From contig JALNYD010000073.1 in the NCBI GenBank assembly GCA_023230025.1, forward strand, positions 1-10,982: DNA of 10,982 bases, in the 5' to 3' direction. This DNA comes from Candidatus Cloacimonadota bacterium (lineage in GTDB: Bacteria; Cloacimonadota; Cloacimonadia; Cloacimonadales; Cloacimonadaceae). Shown one piece after another: positions 1 through 6,409 of this stretch. The notes beneath the pieces were generated by a model. That model had not been told where the DNA came from. It searched no databases and was given only the letters and a program-made list of their open reading frames with translations. The translations under genes and the position numbers were made by a program. Within the stretch, counting starts at the first letter, position 1. The number at the start of each line of letters is the position of its first letter.

Positions 1-1129
1 CTCCGCTGGAGATGGCATCAAAACCCAGGCTATCGGCTTTGTGGCAAAGCATTTCCGCTGCTCGTTGATCGAAGATCCCACATAGCGGCCCCAGGGTTTG
101 ATATGGTTCATAGTCTTTCTTGAATATTCCATGAGTCTTTTTGCAGACAGCTACACATGGTTCGCCACAAGTGTGGAAGCTTTTTGTGGCAATGCTTTCT
201 TCATTGAACTGCTTTAGATAGTGATTGCGGATATGCTGCTCGTGAAAGGCTTTGCGTTTAGCGGATGTCCAGTGTATGGAACGATAGTTGAAGGCCAGGA
301 AGTCATCGGCATTTTTGGCATAATTAACACCAAAGGTACCTCCAGTCTCAACTTCGGGATCAAAGCGATATTTCTTGGTAGATTCCAGATCCTTTGCCAC
401 CATCTTTTGCTCGTAGCGTGCCTGGAACCACTCATCTGCCACCTTCCGATCCCTGAAGTCCTCGTCCAGATGGGTGCCACCATAGATGATTGCGCAGATA
501 CCATGCTGAGTGAATAGCTTTGAACCCAATCCCCCTCGCCCTGCCCAGGTATCCACATGACTTAGTTTGCCATCTTTGATGGGGACGGAGACTATTCCAC
601 CAATATCGGAGTATTTGGCAGCGGGTCCAACGGCAAGGATGCGAGGATTATTGACATAGAGTTTAGCAAAGTCGTTATACACATATTGCATCAGGCTATA
701 CACGCCATCTTCCTGCCAGATCAGTTCCTCGTTCACTGCGTGCAGTTCCAGCTCAATTTCTTCGCCGTGATTACGATTCAACACCAACACTGAAGGATTG
801 GCAGCTTTGCCGATAATCGAGACCATATTGATCCCCAGATCATCAAAGACGAGACCTGCCCCACCCATGCTGGAGATGTAGAACCCTCCCCAGGCCGGCG
901 AGAAGCCAGTGAAGATCATGCGATTTGAGCCAGGAAAGATTGAGCCTGCCAATAGACCTACTCCGAAGTTCAGCGAGTTGTGTTTACCCGCCATGTGTAA
1001 GCCCAGATCTACAGGACCAAAGAATGCTCCCAGGGGATAGCGTTCAAGACGATAGAACCCGGAAGAGGCATCAATTACCAATACCTTTAAGTTGTGTTTG
1101 CTAACGTCGATAAGTGCTGGTTTTGCCAT
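1..1129 (-). CDS. Aldehyde:ferredoxin oxidoreductase family protein (C-terminus beyond the window)
   Basis: Reading the minus strand from 1129 gives 376 codons of an open frame that leaves the window at its left edge. AOR-family enzymes hold a tungsten (or molybdenum) bis-pterin and a 4Fe-4S cluster and oxidise aldehydes to acids with ferredoxin in the cytoplasm. The N-terminal third shows the family pattern: a Gly/Ser-rich stretch ending SSMGGAG, then a short strand ending IIGKA, then AGRGGLG near the pterin-binding region. Three cysteines occur at residues 321, 325 and 329 (CGEPCVAVC). They are spaced C-x3-C-x3-C rather than the C-x2-C-x3-C of the archaeal enzymes. The fourth ligand would lie outside the window. 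Two adjacent ATGs (1132 and 1129) follow a GGATGGGGG ribosome site, and 1129 has the better spacing. The gene sits 45 nt behind era, so it is probably its operon partner. Family is clear; substrate and metal are not. Confidence 0.85.
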   Translation of the reverse strand, partial: MAKPALIDVSKHNLKVLVIDASSGFYRLERYPLGAFFGPVDLGLHMAGKHNSLNFGVGLLAGSIFPGSNRMIFTGFSPAWGGFYISSMGGAGLVFDDLGINMVSIIGKAANPSVLVLNRNHGEEIELELHAVNEELIWQEDGVYSLMQYVYNDFAKLYVNNPRILAVGPAAKYSDIGGIVSVPIKDGKLSHVDTWAGRGGLGSKLFTQHGICAIIYGGTHLDEDFRDRKVADEWFQARYEQKMVAKDLESTKKYRFDPEVETGGTFGVNYAKNADDFLAFNYRSIHWTSAKRKAFHEQHIRNHYLKQFNEESIATKSFHTCGEPCVAVCKKTHGIFKKDYEPYQTLGPLCGIFDQRAAEMLCHKADSLGFDAISSG

Positions 1130-1174
1130 CATCACCCCCATCCAGTTGACTATCGTGTTTTATTTGAACTGAGA

Positions 1175-2059
1175 CTAATTGAAGCCCAATTCTTTCAAGG
1201 CTGTGCCTTTCTTCCGCCAGTTCTCATTGATCTTGACAAAGAGATGAATCTCCACCGGGATTTGCATGAACTCGGTGAGCTGCAGTTCCGAGTATTCCCG
1301 GATTCTCTTCAGATTTGCCCCGCCCTTCCCGATGATAATTGGTTTTTGGCTTTGCCGTTCAATCCAGATCATGGCATCTATCACCACCTTGTGTGGTGTT
1401 TCCTGGAAGCGTTCAATCAGCACTGCCGTGGCATAGGGGATTTCATCCTCAAACTGATGAAAGATGGCTTCCCGAATCACTTCCCGGGCAAAGAAACGCA
1501 GGGGGAGATCAGAGAGTTGATCTTCATCATAATAGGGATCGTGATAGGGGATAAAGTGCCGGATGCGTTCCAGCAGATGCTCAATATTAGCTCCGGTTCT
1601 GGCAGATACAAAGATGCTCTCCGTCACCGCAGAAGGCAGATGCTTCAGGAACTGGGCAGGATCATACTCCTGAACCAGATCAACCTTGTTAAATACTGCC
1701 AGGATTGGGCAACGCAGGTGTTTGATCATATCCAGTACTTCGGAATCATAATCACTTGGAAAGCCCGGAATCTGCGTCATAAAGATCAATAAATCTACAT
1801 CTTTGAAGCTATCCGAAATGATGCGGGACATCTTTTCCTGCATTTCATAACGGGGTTTCAGATATCCCGGAGTATCGATGAAGATAATCTGATGCTGCGG
1901 GCTGTTCCAAATGCCCTTGACTGCATAACGCGTAGTTTGGGGTTTGGCGGAAGTAATGGAGAGTTTTTCGCCCAGAATGCGGTTCATCAGAGTGGATTTA
2001 CCCGTATTTGGTTTACCGATTATGGCTACAAAGCCGCTTTTGAAATCTGCTTTGATCAT
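1175..2059 (-). CDS. era: GTPase Era, ribosome assembly
   Basis: This encodes a 294-residue GTPase that binds the 3' end of 16S rRNA and assists 30S maturation. The G-motifs are in order: P-loop GKPNTGKS at 15-22 (Thr in place of the usual Val), the switch region around AKPQTTR at about 38-44, DTPG at 62-65, NKVD at 124-127 and SAR at 152-154. A C-terminal KH domain carries GKGG at 244-247, and the protein ends in the usual NWR...ALKELGF tail. Length is normal for Era. The frame stays open upstream to a TTG at 2083, but the eight extra residues are Cys-rich and unlike Era, so I choose the ATG at 2059. That ATG has no clear Shine-Dalgarno and begins 7 nt after a strong hairpin. The gene lies between rocD and the AOR gene on the same strand. 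Confidence 0.96.
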   Translation of the reverse strand: MIKADFKSGFVAIIGKPNTGKSTLMNRILGEKLSITSAKPQTTRYAVKGIWNSPQHQIIFIDTPGYLKPRYEMQEKMSRIISDSFKDVDLLIFMTQIPGFPSDYDSEVLDMIKHLRCPILAVFNKVDLVQEYDPAQFLKHLPSAVTESIFVSARTGANIEHLLERIRHFIPYHDPYYDEDQLSDLPLRFFAREVIREAIFHQFEDEIPYATAVLIERFQETPHKVVIDAMIWIERQSQKPIIIGKGGANLKRIREYSELQLTEFMQIPVEIHLFVKINENWRKKGTALKELGFN

Positions 2060-2066
2060 AGTAAAA

Positions 2067-2097
2067 CTACAGGGTGAGCACAAAACTCACCCTGTAG
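2067..2097 (-). terminator. Perfect 12-bp hairpin between rocD and era (attenuator or weak terminator)
   Basis: CTACAGGGTGAG (2067-2078) and its exact complement CTCACCCTGTAG (2086-2097) flank a 7-nt loop. On the minus strand the hairpin is followed by TTTTAC and then the era ATG. It begins 10 nt after the rocD stop. The short T-run could make it a partial terminator that lowers era and AOR expression relative to rocD, or it could be a processing or stability element. It also occupies the place where the era ribosome site should be. The structure is seen directly; the function is inferred. Confidence 0.5.
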
Positions 2098-2107
2098 GAT
2101 TGATTCT

Positions 2108-3349
2108 TTATAGGGTTGCAAATACTTCTTTGATGATCTGAATACATTCGACCAGTTGCTCTTTGGTGATCACCAGAGGCGGAGCCAAACGAATGATGTG
2201 GCGATGAGTGGGTTTGCAGAGCAGACCCTTTTCTTTCAGCATCACGCATACGTCCCAGGCTTCCACTCCATCCCTGGGCTCTACTACGATGGCATTCAGA
2301 AGACCACGGCCGCGCACCAGCTTGATCATGGGGTGGTTCAGCTTGCGCAATTCCTCGCGGAAATACTCGCCCAGTTCAAAAGCGCGTTCGGCAAGCTTCT
2401 CATCCCGCACTACTTCCAGGGCTGCTTTGGCTACGGCACAAGCCAGCGGAAATCCGCCGAAAGTGCTGCCATGCTCTCCGGGTTTGATCTGCAGCATAAT
2501 ATCGCGATCTGCCAGAACAGCAGAAACAGGCAATACACCACCGGAAATGGCTTTGCCCAGGATCAGCATGTCCGGACGTACATTTTCATAATCGCAGGCC
2601 AGTAACTTGCCGGTGCGGGCAATACCGGATTGGATTTCATCGGCTACAAAGAGCACATTGTGTTCTTTACAAGCATCAAAGCAAGCCTTCAGATAGCCAT
2701 CATCGGGAACAAACACGCCGGCTTCACCCTGAATGGGCTCCACGATGAAAGCAGCTACGTTCTTGCCATGCTGTTCCAGATATTTCTTCAGGGCGCTGGC
2801 ATCATTGTATGCCACGCGCACGATTCCGGGAGTGAAAGGACCAAATCCTGCATAGCAATCCGGATCGCTGCTGGCAGAAACGATGGCAATCGTCCGGCCA
2901 TGGAAGTTGTTTTCAGCAAAGATGATGATGGCATTGCCATCTTCCACGCCTTTAACGTTGTAGGCCCATTTACGGGCAAGCTTCATGGCGGTTTCTACAC
3001 CTTCAGCACCACTATTCATGGGCAATACCATGTCATAACCGAAGAACTCGGTAATGAACTTCTCATACTCACCCAGCTTGTTGTTATAAAAAGCCCGGGA
3101 GGTGAGGGTAAGCTCTTGAGCTTGGTCGCACAAAGCTTTGATGATACGTGGGTGACAGTGTCCCTGATTCACCGCTGAATATGCGGACAGGAAATCATAA
3201 TACCGGTTTCCTTCCGGATCCCACATGAAAACGCCTTCGCCTTTGGCCAGAACTACGGGTAGCGGATGATAGTTATGCGCTCCGTATTTCTCTTCCAGAT
3301 CCATCGCTTCGCGAGAGCTGATCTTGCCATATTTGAGATTGTTGGACAT
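2108..3349 (-). CDS. rocD: Ornithine aminotransferase (class III PLP aminotransferase)
   Basis: This 413-residue protein is a fold-type I PLP enzyme. It transfers the delta-amino group of ornithine to 2-oxoglutarate, giving glutamate and glutamate-5-semialdehyde, which links arginine/ornithine breakdown to proline and glutamate. Visible features are YDFLSAYSAVNQGHCHP near 51-67, the cofactor-phosphate loop NSGAEG at 112-117, the NNFHGRT segment at 147-153, VEPIQGEAG at 203-211, DEIQSG at 237-242 with the PLP-contacting Asp, and the Schiff-base lysine at 266 in LGKAISGG. The YSAVNQGHCHP and GEHGSTFGG stretches fit ornithine aminotransferase better than acetylornithine or GABA enzymes. GGAGG lies 6 nt before the ATG. 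It is the first gene of the rocD-era-AOR run. A TTGACA sits about 65 nt upstream on the same strand. Confidence 0.93.
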   Translation of the reverse strand: MSNNLKYGKISSREAMDLEEKYGAHNYHPLPVVLAKGEGVFMWDPEGNRYYDFLSAYSAVNQGHCHPRIIKALCDQAQELTLTSRAFYNNKLGEYEKFITEFFGYDMVLPMNSGAEGVETAMKLARKWAYNVKGVEDGNAIIIFAENNFHGRTIAIVSASSDPDCYAGFGPFTPGIVRVAYNDASALKKYLEQHGKNVAAFIVEPIQGEAGVFVPDDGYLKACFDACKEHNVLFVADEIQSGIARTGKLLACDYENVRPDMLILGKAISGGVLPVSAVLADRDIMLQIKPGEHGSTFGGFPLACAVAKAALEVVRDEKLAERAFELGEYFREELRKLNHPMIKLVRGRGLLNAIVVEPRDGVEAWDVCVMLKEKGLLCKPTHRHIIRLAPPLVITKEQLVECIQIIKEVFATL

Positions 3350-3718
3350 GTTTCCTCCATGTTCTATGTTGATTTTCTTTCTACATTAACCTGTTTAAAA
3401 ATGCAGCCTATATGTCAAGGGGAAAAAAGGTCAGCAGCCGTTGTCTCAAACCAGAGAGCATCTCTGCCCGTGTCCGGAACCTCTATCTGATCAGTCTATG
3501 TATCAATGAGTTGTCACTTTGATAGTGCTTGAAAGTCCAGCTTTGCCGTTCGCATCTGGGATCAAGCACAAGCAAGTACCCAACGGATTCGTTTAGTGCA
3601 GAGCCTGATGGATGAACCAGGTGTTCGAAACTGCTTCTTGCCGGCAACAATCATCTTGACACAATTAGATTACCACAATATTTTGACTAAACTTCAAATA
3701 TTCACAGGAGGTATGAAT
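3350..3718. other. Divergent intergenic region, rocD / csgG-like operon
   Basis: About 370 bases with no supported gene. Toward rocD there is TTGACA on the minus strand (3418-3413), but no convincing -10 at 16-18 nt, so that promoter is tentative. Small symmetric elements are CAGAGA-gca-TCTCTG (3452-3466), TATCAA-N12-TTGATA (3501-3524) and the palindrome TTGCCGGCAA (3638-3647). The last sits 8 nt upstream of the rightward -35 and could be an operator. An open frame from 3596 runs into the csgG-like gene, but its upstream part has no ribosome site and no protein-like character. Confidence 0.6.
3656..3684 (+). promoter_or_regulatory. Probable sigma70-type promoter of the lipoprotein operon
   Basis: An exact TTGACA (3656-3661) is followed by a 17-nt spacer and TATTTT (3679-3684). 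This predicts transcription from about 3691 and a leader of about 28 nt, which contains AGGAGG at 3706-3711. It is the best sigma70-like promoter in the window, judged by eye only. Confidence 0.6.
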
Positions 3719-4669
3719 ATGAACCCAAAGCTACTACTACTTTTCTTAGGCCTGTTGATACTGGGTGGATGTGCCAGCTTTCAAAAGCAGGAAGTTCAAT
3801 CAACATTAGCAATCACTCCAGCCTCGTCACCCCAGGTTGTGGATGAAGTGATAAGTTTGAAAAGGAAGGTTGCCATCGCCCGGTTCACCAATGAAACACG
3901 GATGGCGAACAGTTTTTTGAACGAGGGAAGCGATACGCAGGAAAAGATGTCCAAAGCTGCAACAGATATACTTTCAGCAAAGCTGGCAATGTCCAAACGC
4001 TTCATCCTGATAGAACGCCAGGATGATTTGGCCATTGAAAACGAGCAAAAGATTTCCAACATCGAAAGCTATAAGATTCCAGCGGATTACCTGATTTTGG
4101 GTTCGATCTCAGAGTTTGGGCGCAATACCAGCGGGAATGTTGGTCTGGTTGACAGAACCAAAAAGCAAACCGCCTACGCCAAAGTAACCATGCGGATCAT
4201 TGATACTCGCAGTGGAATGGTGATTTATGGAGAGGAAGGAGCAGGAGAAGCTTCCAGTGAAGTTGGCACAGTTTTGGGGATGGGCTCCCGGGCAGGCTAT
4301 GACGATAGCCTCACCGATAAAGCAATTGACGCTGCCATCAGCAGCGTGATCCAAAACCTGATCAATAAGCTCTCACATGATCCCTGGCGCTCGTATGTGC
4401 TAAGTAAGGAAGGTGCTGATGTGTATATCGCCGGAGGAGCTCTGCAGGGAGTAAAACCCGGAGACGTATTTAAAGTTTACCAACGCGGCAAGCAAGTTGT
4501 AAATCCACAAACCAATCTGCCGGTGGAACTGCCGGGTACCCAGATTGCCACAATCAAAATCAACACGCTTGTGCCTGGAACGGAACTTACTGAACTTTCC
4601 AAAGCCTCAATCATCCAGGGCAGTATCCCCGATGATGGTTTTGAGAATATCTATGTGAGCGATAAGTAA
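3719..4669 (+). CDS. CsgG-family lipoprotein
   Basis: This encodes 316 residues beginning with a lipoprotein signal peptide: KLLLLFLGLLILGGC, lipobox LGGC, lipidated Cys18. The residue after the Cys is Ala, not Asp, which in model Gram-negatives favours sorting to the outer membrane. Residues about 48-220 resemble CsgG/HfaB: KVAIARFTNET, a SKRFILIERQ segment, DYLILGSISEFG, and AKVTMRIIDTRSGMVIY, then a helical stretch. The last 80 or so residues (EGADVYIAGG, VKPGDVFKVYQRG, ...IATIKI) look like the small C-terminal domain seen after such regions in FlgT-like proteins. The ATG at 3719 is chosen because it lies 7 nt after AGGAGG; the ATG at 3713 would be only 1 nt away. CsgG itself is the curli secretion pore, but no curli subunit gene is near. 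The downstream DUF4810 and DUF799 genes instead place it in the NMB1164-1162 type of cluster known from Neisseria. Role unknown. Confidence 0.85.
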   Translation: MNPKLLLLFLGLLILGGCASFQKQEVQSTLAITPASSPQVVDEVISLKRKVAIARFTNETRMANSFLNEGSDTQEKMSKAATDILSAKLAMSKRFILIERQDDLAIENEQKISNIESYKIPADYLILGSISEFGRNTSGNVGLVDRTKKQTAYAKVTMRIIDTRSGMVIYGEEGAGEASSEVGTVLGMGSRAGYDDSLTDKAIDAAISSVIQNLINKLSHDPWRSYVLSKEGADVYIAGGALQGVKPGDVFKVYQRGKQVVNPQTNLPVELPGTQIATIKINTLVPGTELTELSKASIIQGSIPDDGFENIYVSDK

Positions 4670-4678
4670 GGAGAGATA

Positions 4679-4984
4679 ATGAAAGGATTGGTATTAGTGA
4701 TCGTGCTGGCAATGCTATTGCTTACGGCTTGCAGTGTGGAGAAAGTCACTCAGGAATCAACCATGAAAGGGGACTACGGGATGCTTAAGCTGGTTGGTGA
4801 TCCAACCGGCAGAACTGTAATGCTGGATGGACAGGTTTTAACTCTTGATCCAAAGAAAGAAGTGAACATCTTCGAGTTGAAAAGCGGGACATATAAGATC
4901 GAGGTACGTGCGAACGACCAGATTGTAATGAACCAGAACTTATTCATCAGCACTTCTCAGACAAACGAGGTTAAGCTTCCATGA
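4679..4984 (+). CDS. Small PEGA-like lipoprotein
   Basis: A 101-residue lipoprotein with signal MKGLVLVIVLAMLLLTAC (lipobox LTAC, Cys18). The mature part reads as a single small beta domain of PEGA type: a first strand ending in DPTG, then VMLDGQ, a central strand, LKSGTYKIEVRAN, and a closing strand to the C-terminus. PEGA-like domains are short surface beta-modules, often in lipoproteins and cell-wall-linked proteins. I recognise this one by its pattern only (Gly-Thr-Tyr before an alternating strand) and it lacks the literal PEGA motif. GGAGAG precedes the ATG, 9 nt after the csgG-like stop. Its end overlaps the next gene by ATGA, so the two are translationally coupled. It is an addition to the usual three-gene CsgG/DUF4810/DUF799 set. 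Confidence 0.75.
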   Translation: MKGLVLVIVLAMLLLTACSVEKVTQESTMKGDYGMLKLVGDPTGRTVMLDGQVLTLDPKKEVNIFELKSGTYKIEVRANDQIVMNQNLFISTSQTNEVKLP

Positions 4985-5328
4985 GGATCAGATTCGGATT
5001 ACTCGCAATATTGTTGTTATTGGCTGCCTGTGCTCAGCCTCCCTATCTGTATTATGGTACTTCTTCCCACAGTTATTATCAAGCGGTCAAAAAGCAGGAT
5101 GAAAAGTCAGTTGCCAAATACAAGGCAAGCCTGGAAGACGTTTTCCAAAAGTCAGCCAAGCTGGGGAAACCAGTTCCTCCCGGGTTGTATGCCGATTATG
5201 CCTTGCTGCTGATGAAAGAACAAAATGCAGACGAGGCAAGAGTGTATTTTCAAAAAGAAATGGAAACCTGGTCTGAGAGTCATGACCTCATGAACTTCCT
5301 GATGCAGCGCTACAGTATAGAAAAGTAG
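4981..5328 (+). CDS. DUF4810 family lipoprotein
   Basis: A 115-residue lipoprotein: signal MRIRFGLLAILLLLAAC with lipobox LAAC and Cys17, then Ala. The mature part begins PPYLYYGTSSHSYY, the tyrosine-rich start typical of DUF4810, followed by a helical repeat-like region. YKASLEDVFQKSAKLGKPVPPGLYADYALLL and DEARVYFQKEMETW suggest one or two TPR-like helical pairs. The ATG overlaps the preceding stop (ATGA), and its ribosome site GAGG lies inside the upstream gene about 10 nt back. Members of this family are regularly encoded between CsgG-like and DUF799 lipoproteins (NMB1163 in Neisseria). Their molecular function is not established. Confidence 0.82.
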   Translation: MRIRFGLLAILLLLAACAQPPYLYYGTSSHSYYQAVKKQDEKSVAKYKASLEDVFQKSAKLGKPVPPGLYADYALLLMKEQNADEARVYFQKEMETWSESHDLMNFLMQRYSIEK

Positions 5329-5337
5329 GGGGAAAAG

Positions 5338-6024
5338 ATGAAAAAGTATATTTATCTATTGGTCGCCGTCCTTATCCTTCTATTAATGGCTGCATGCGCA
5401 ATGCCCCAATCAACATACCAGGAGCTCTTTCCCAAGATGTATCAGAGTTCTCCGGCCTGCATCATGATTTTGCCTCCCATGAATGAAAGCACGGGAGCGG
5501 ATGCCAAGGAGTACTTTGCCTGCTCACTGTCAGAATCCATCGGATTGAAAGGTTATTATGTCCTGCCTGTGGAAGCTACCTTTGGTGTTCTTCGCGAAGA
5601 AGGACTGTATGATACTGAGAACATGAATGCGGCAGTCCTAAAAAACCTAAAGGAGCATTTTGGGGCTGATGCAGTGCTGTTTTCCACTATCCAGGAATGG
5701 GACAAATCCTGGGCAATAACATCGGGATCGCTGAATATAACTTCAAAGTTCGCACTCCTTAGCACAGCTACGGCTGATACGCTATGGGATTTTACCATGA
5801 AGACCAATGTCTCAATCGGATCACAGAGTAACAACATCCTGGTTGCTGCCTTGGAGTCTGCAATAAAAACTGCTATTGAAGATTATTTCCCAAATTGCCT
5901 TAGTGCCAATACTCAAACAATGGAATACGCCATGCCTTATGGCAAGCATCATCCGGGATTTAACACGGATGGAACAAAGCCCATTGTCCCAAACAAGCGA
6001 GGCAGTCTGAGTATTAGCAAGTAA
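5338..6024 (+). CDS. DUF799 / GNA1162-like lipoprotein
   Basis: A 228-residue lipoprotein: signal MKKYIYLLVAVLILLLMAAC, lipobox MAAC, Cys20. The body matches the DUF799 family (meningococcal GNA1162, NMB1162): MILPPMNESTGADAKEYFACSLSE near 43-66, a GYYVLPVEA strand, LKEHFGADAVLFSTIQEWDKSW around 104-125, and a late TLWDF strand followed by a long amphipathic helix. GNA1162 resembles the N-terminal domain of TolB, a fold also seen in CsgG. The ATG is 9 nt beyond the DUF4810 stop and follows GGGGG. The C-terminal 40 or so residues are low in secondary-structure pattern and may be a flexible tail. It is the last gene of the operon, with a strong terminator 19 nt downstream. Probably in the periplasm-facing outer membrane; role unknown. 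Confidence 0.85.
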   Translation: MKKYIYLLVAVLILLLMAACAMPQSTYQELFPKMYQSSPACIMILPPMNESTGADAKEYFACSLSESIGLKGYYVLPVEATFGVLREEGLYDTENMNAAVLKNLKEHFGADAVLFSTIQEWDKSWAITSGSLNITSKFALLSTATADTLWDFTMKTNVSIGSQSNNILVAALESAIKTAIEDYFPNCLSANTQTMEYAMPYGKHHPGFNTDGTKPIVPNKRGSLSISK

Positions 6025-6042
6025 CCGTAATTATCGAAAAAC

Positions 6043-6081
6043 AGAGCCTGGCCCCAGCATTAGCTGCCAGGCTCTTTTCTT
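6043..6081 (+). terminator. Intrinsic terminator of the lipoprotein operon
   Basis: AGAGCCTGGC (6043-6052) pairs perfectly with GCCAGGCTCT (6066-6075). An inner AGC/GCT pair can extend the stem inside the loop. The run TTTTCTT follows immediately. It starts 19 nt after the DUF799 stop. Confidence 0.88.
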
Positions 6082-6409
6082 ATCCCGATATATGCCATTG
6101 GGTTCGACACGTCACGTGTCGAACGAGGCCGTAGGCCGAGAAAAGTAAGCAGCTGCGTTGCTTCTGCAGATGAGGCGTATGCAAACCTAACTTCAATCGC
6201 ATGTACTGGCTTCATTCAGGGAACGAAGCTGAGCCAAAACCGAGCTAAAGCCGTGAGTTCCGAGGGGAAGATGGCTATTTCATATAGAGTGAATGCTGTT
6301 CATTTTCACAAACAATCTGGGTGAGGAGAAGCATTTTCCCCTTGACACAATATGGCTTTACAGTGTTTGCTCCACACTATGTAAATGTCAACCAATATAG
6401 GAGATAAAG
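6082..6409. other. Non-coding region between operons
   Basis: About 330 bases with no supported gene. It holds the REP-like element at 6102-6140. Around 6219-6260 a Ser/Glu-like coding look (GAAGCTGAGCC, CCGAGCTAAAGCC) is interrupted by stops. Near the acyl-CoA dehydrogenase gene, TTGACA occurs at 6342-6347 preceded by CCCC, as at the rocD promoter, but no good -10 follows at 16-18 nt (TTTGCT at 18 nt is the best). AGGAGA lies 7 nt before the next ATG. Confidence 0.55.
6102..6140. repeat. REP-like palindromic element
   Basis: GTTCGACACG (6102-6111) and CGTGTCGAAC (6115-6124) form a perfect 10-bp stem with a 3-nt loop. Directly after it comes GAGGCCGTAGGCCGAG (6125-6140), which holds a second small GGCC-gta-GGCC hairpin. 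Two adjacent GC-rich hairpins in a gap, just after a terminator, is the layout of extragenic palindromic repeats. Only one copy is in the window, so its repetitive nature is inferred. Confidence 0.5.

Noticed and set aside
1094..1792. Long plus-strand open frame (232 codons)
   Set aside because: It lies antisense inside era, which has all the GTPase motifs. The frame has no recognisable domain.
2060..2083. N-terminal extension of Era from TTG at 2083
   Set aside because: The start would lie in the loop of the perfect hairpin, and the added residues do not resemble any Era.
3596..3718. Upstream extension of the csgG-like gene from 3596
   Set aside because: It would place the lipoprotein signal 41 residues inside and run across the promoter. 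AGGAGG points to 3719.
3719..6024. Curli (csg) secretion operon
   Set aside because: Only a CsgG-like protein is present. No CsgA, B, E or F-like gene is seen, and the DUF4810/DUF799 partners define a different module.
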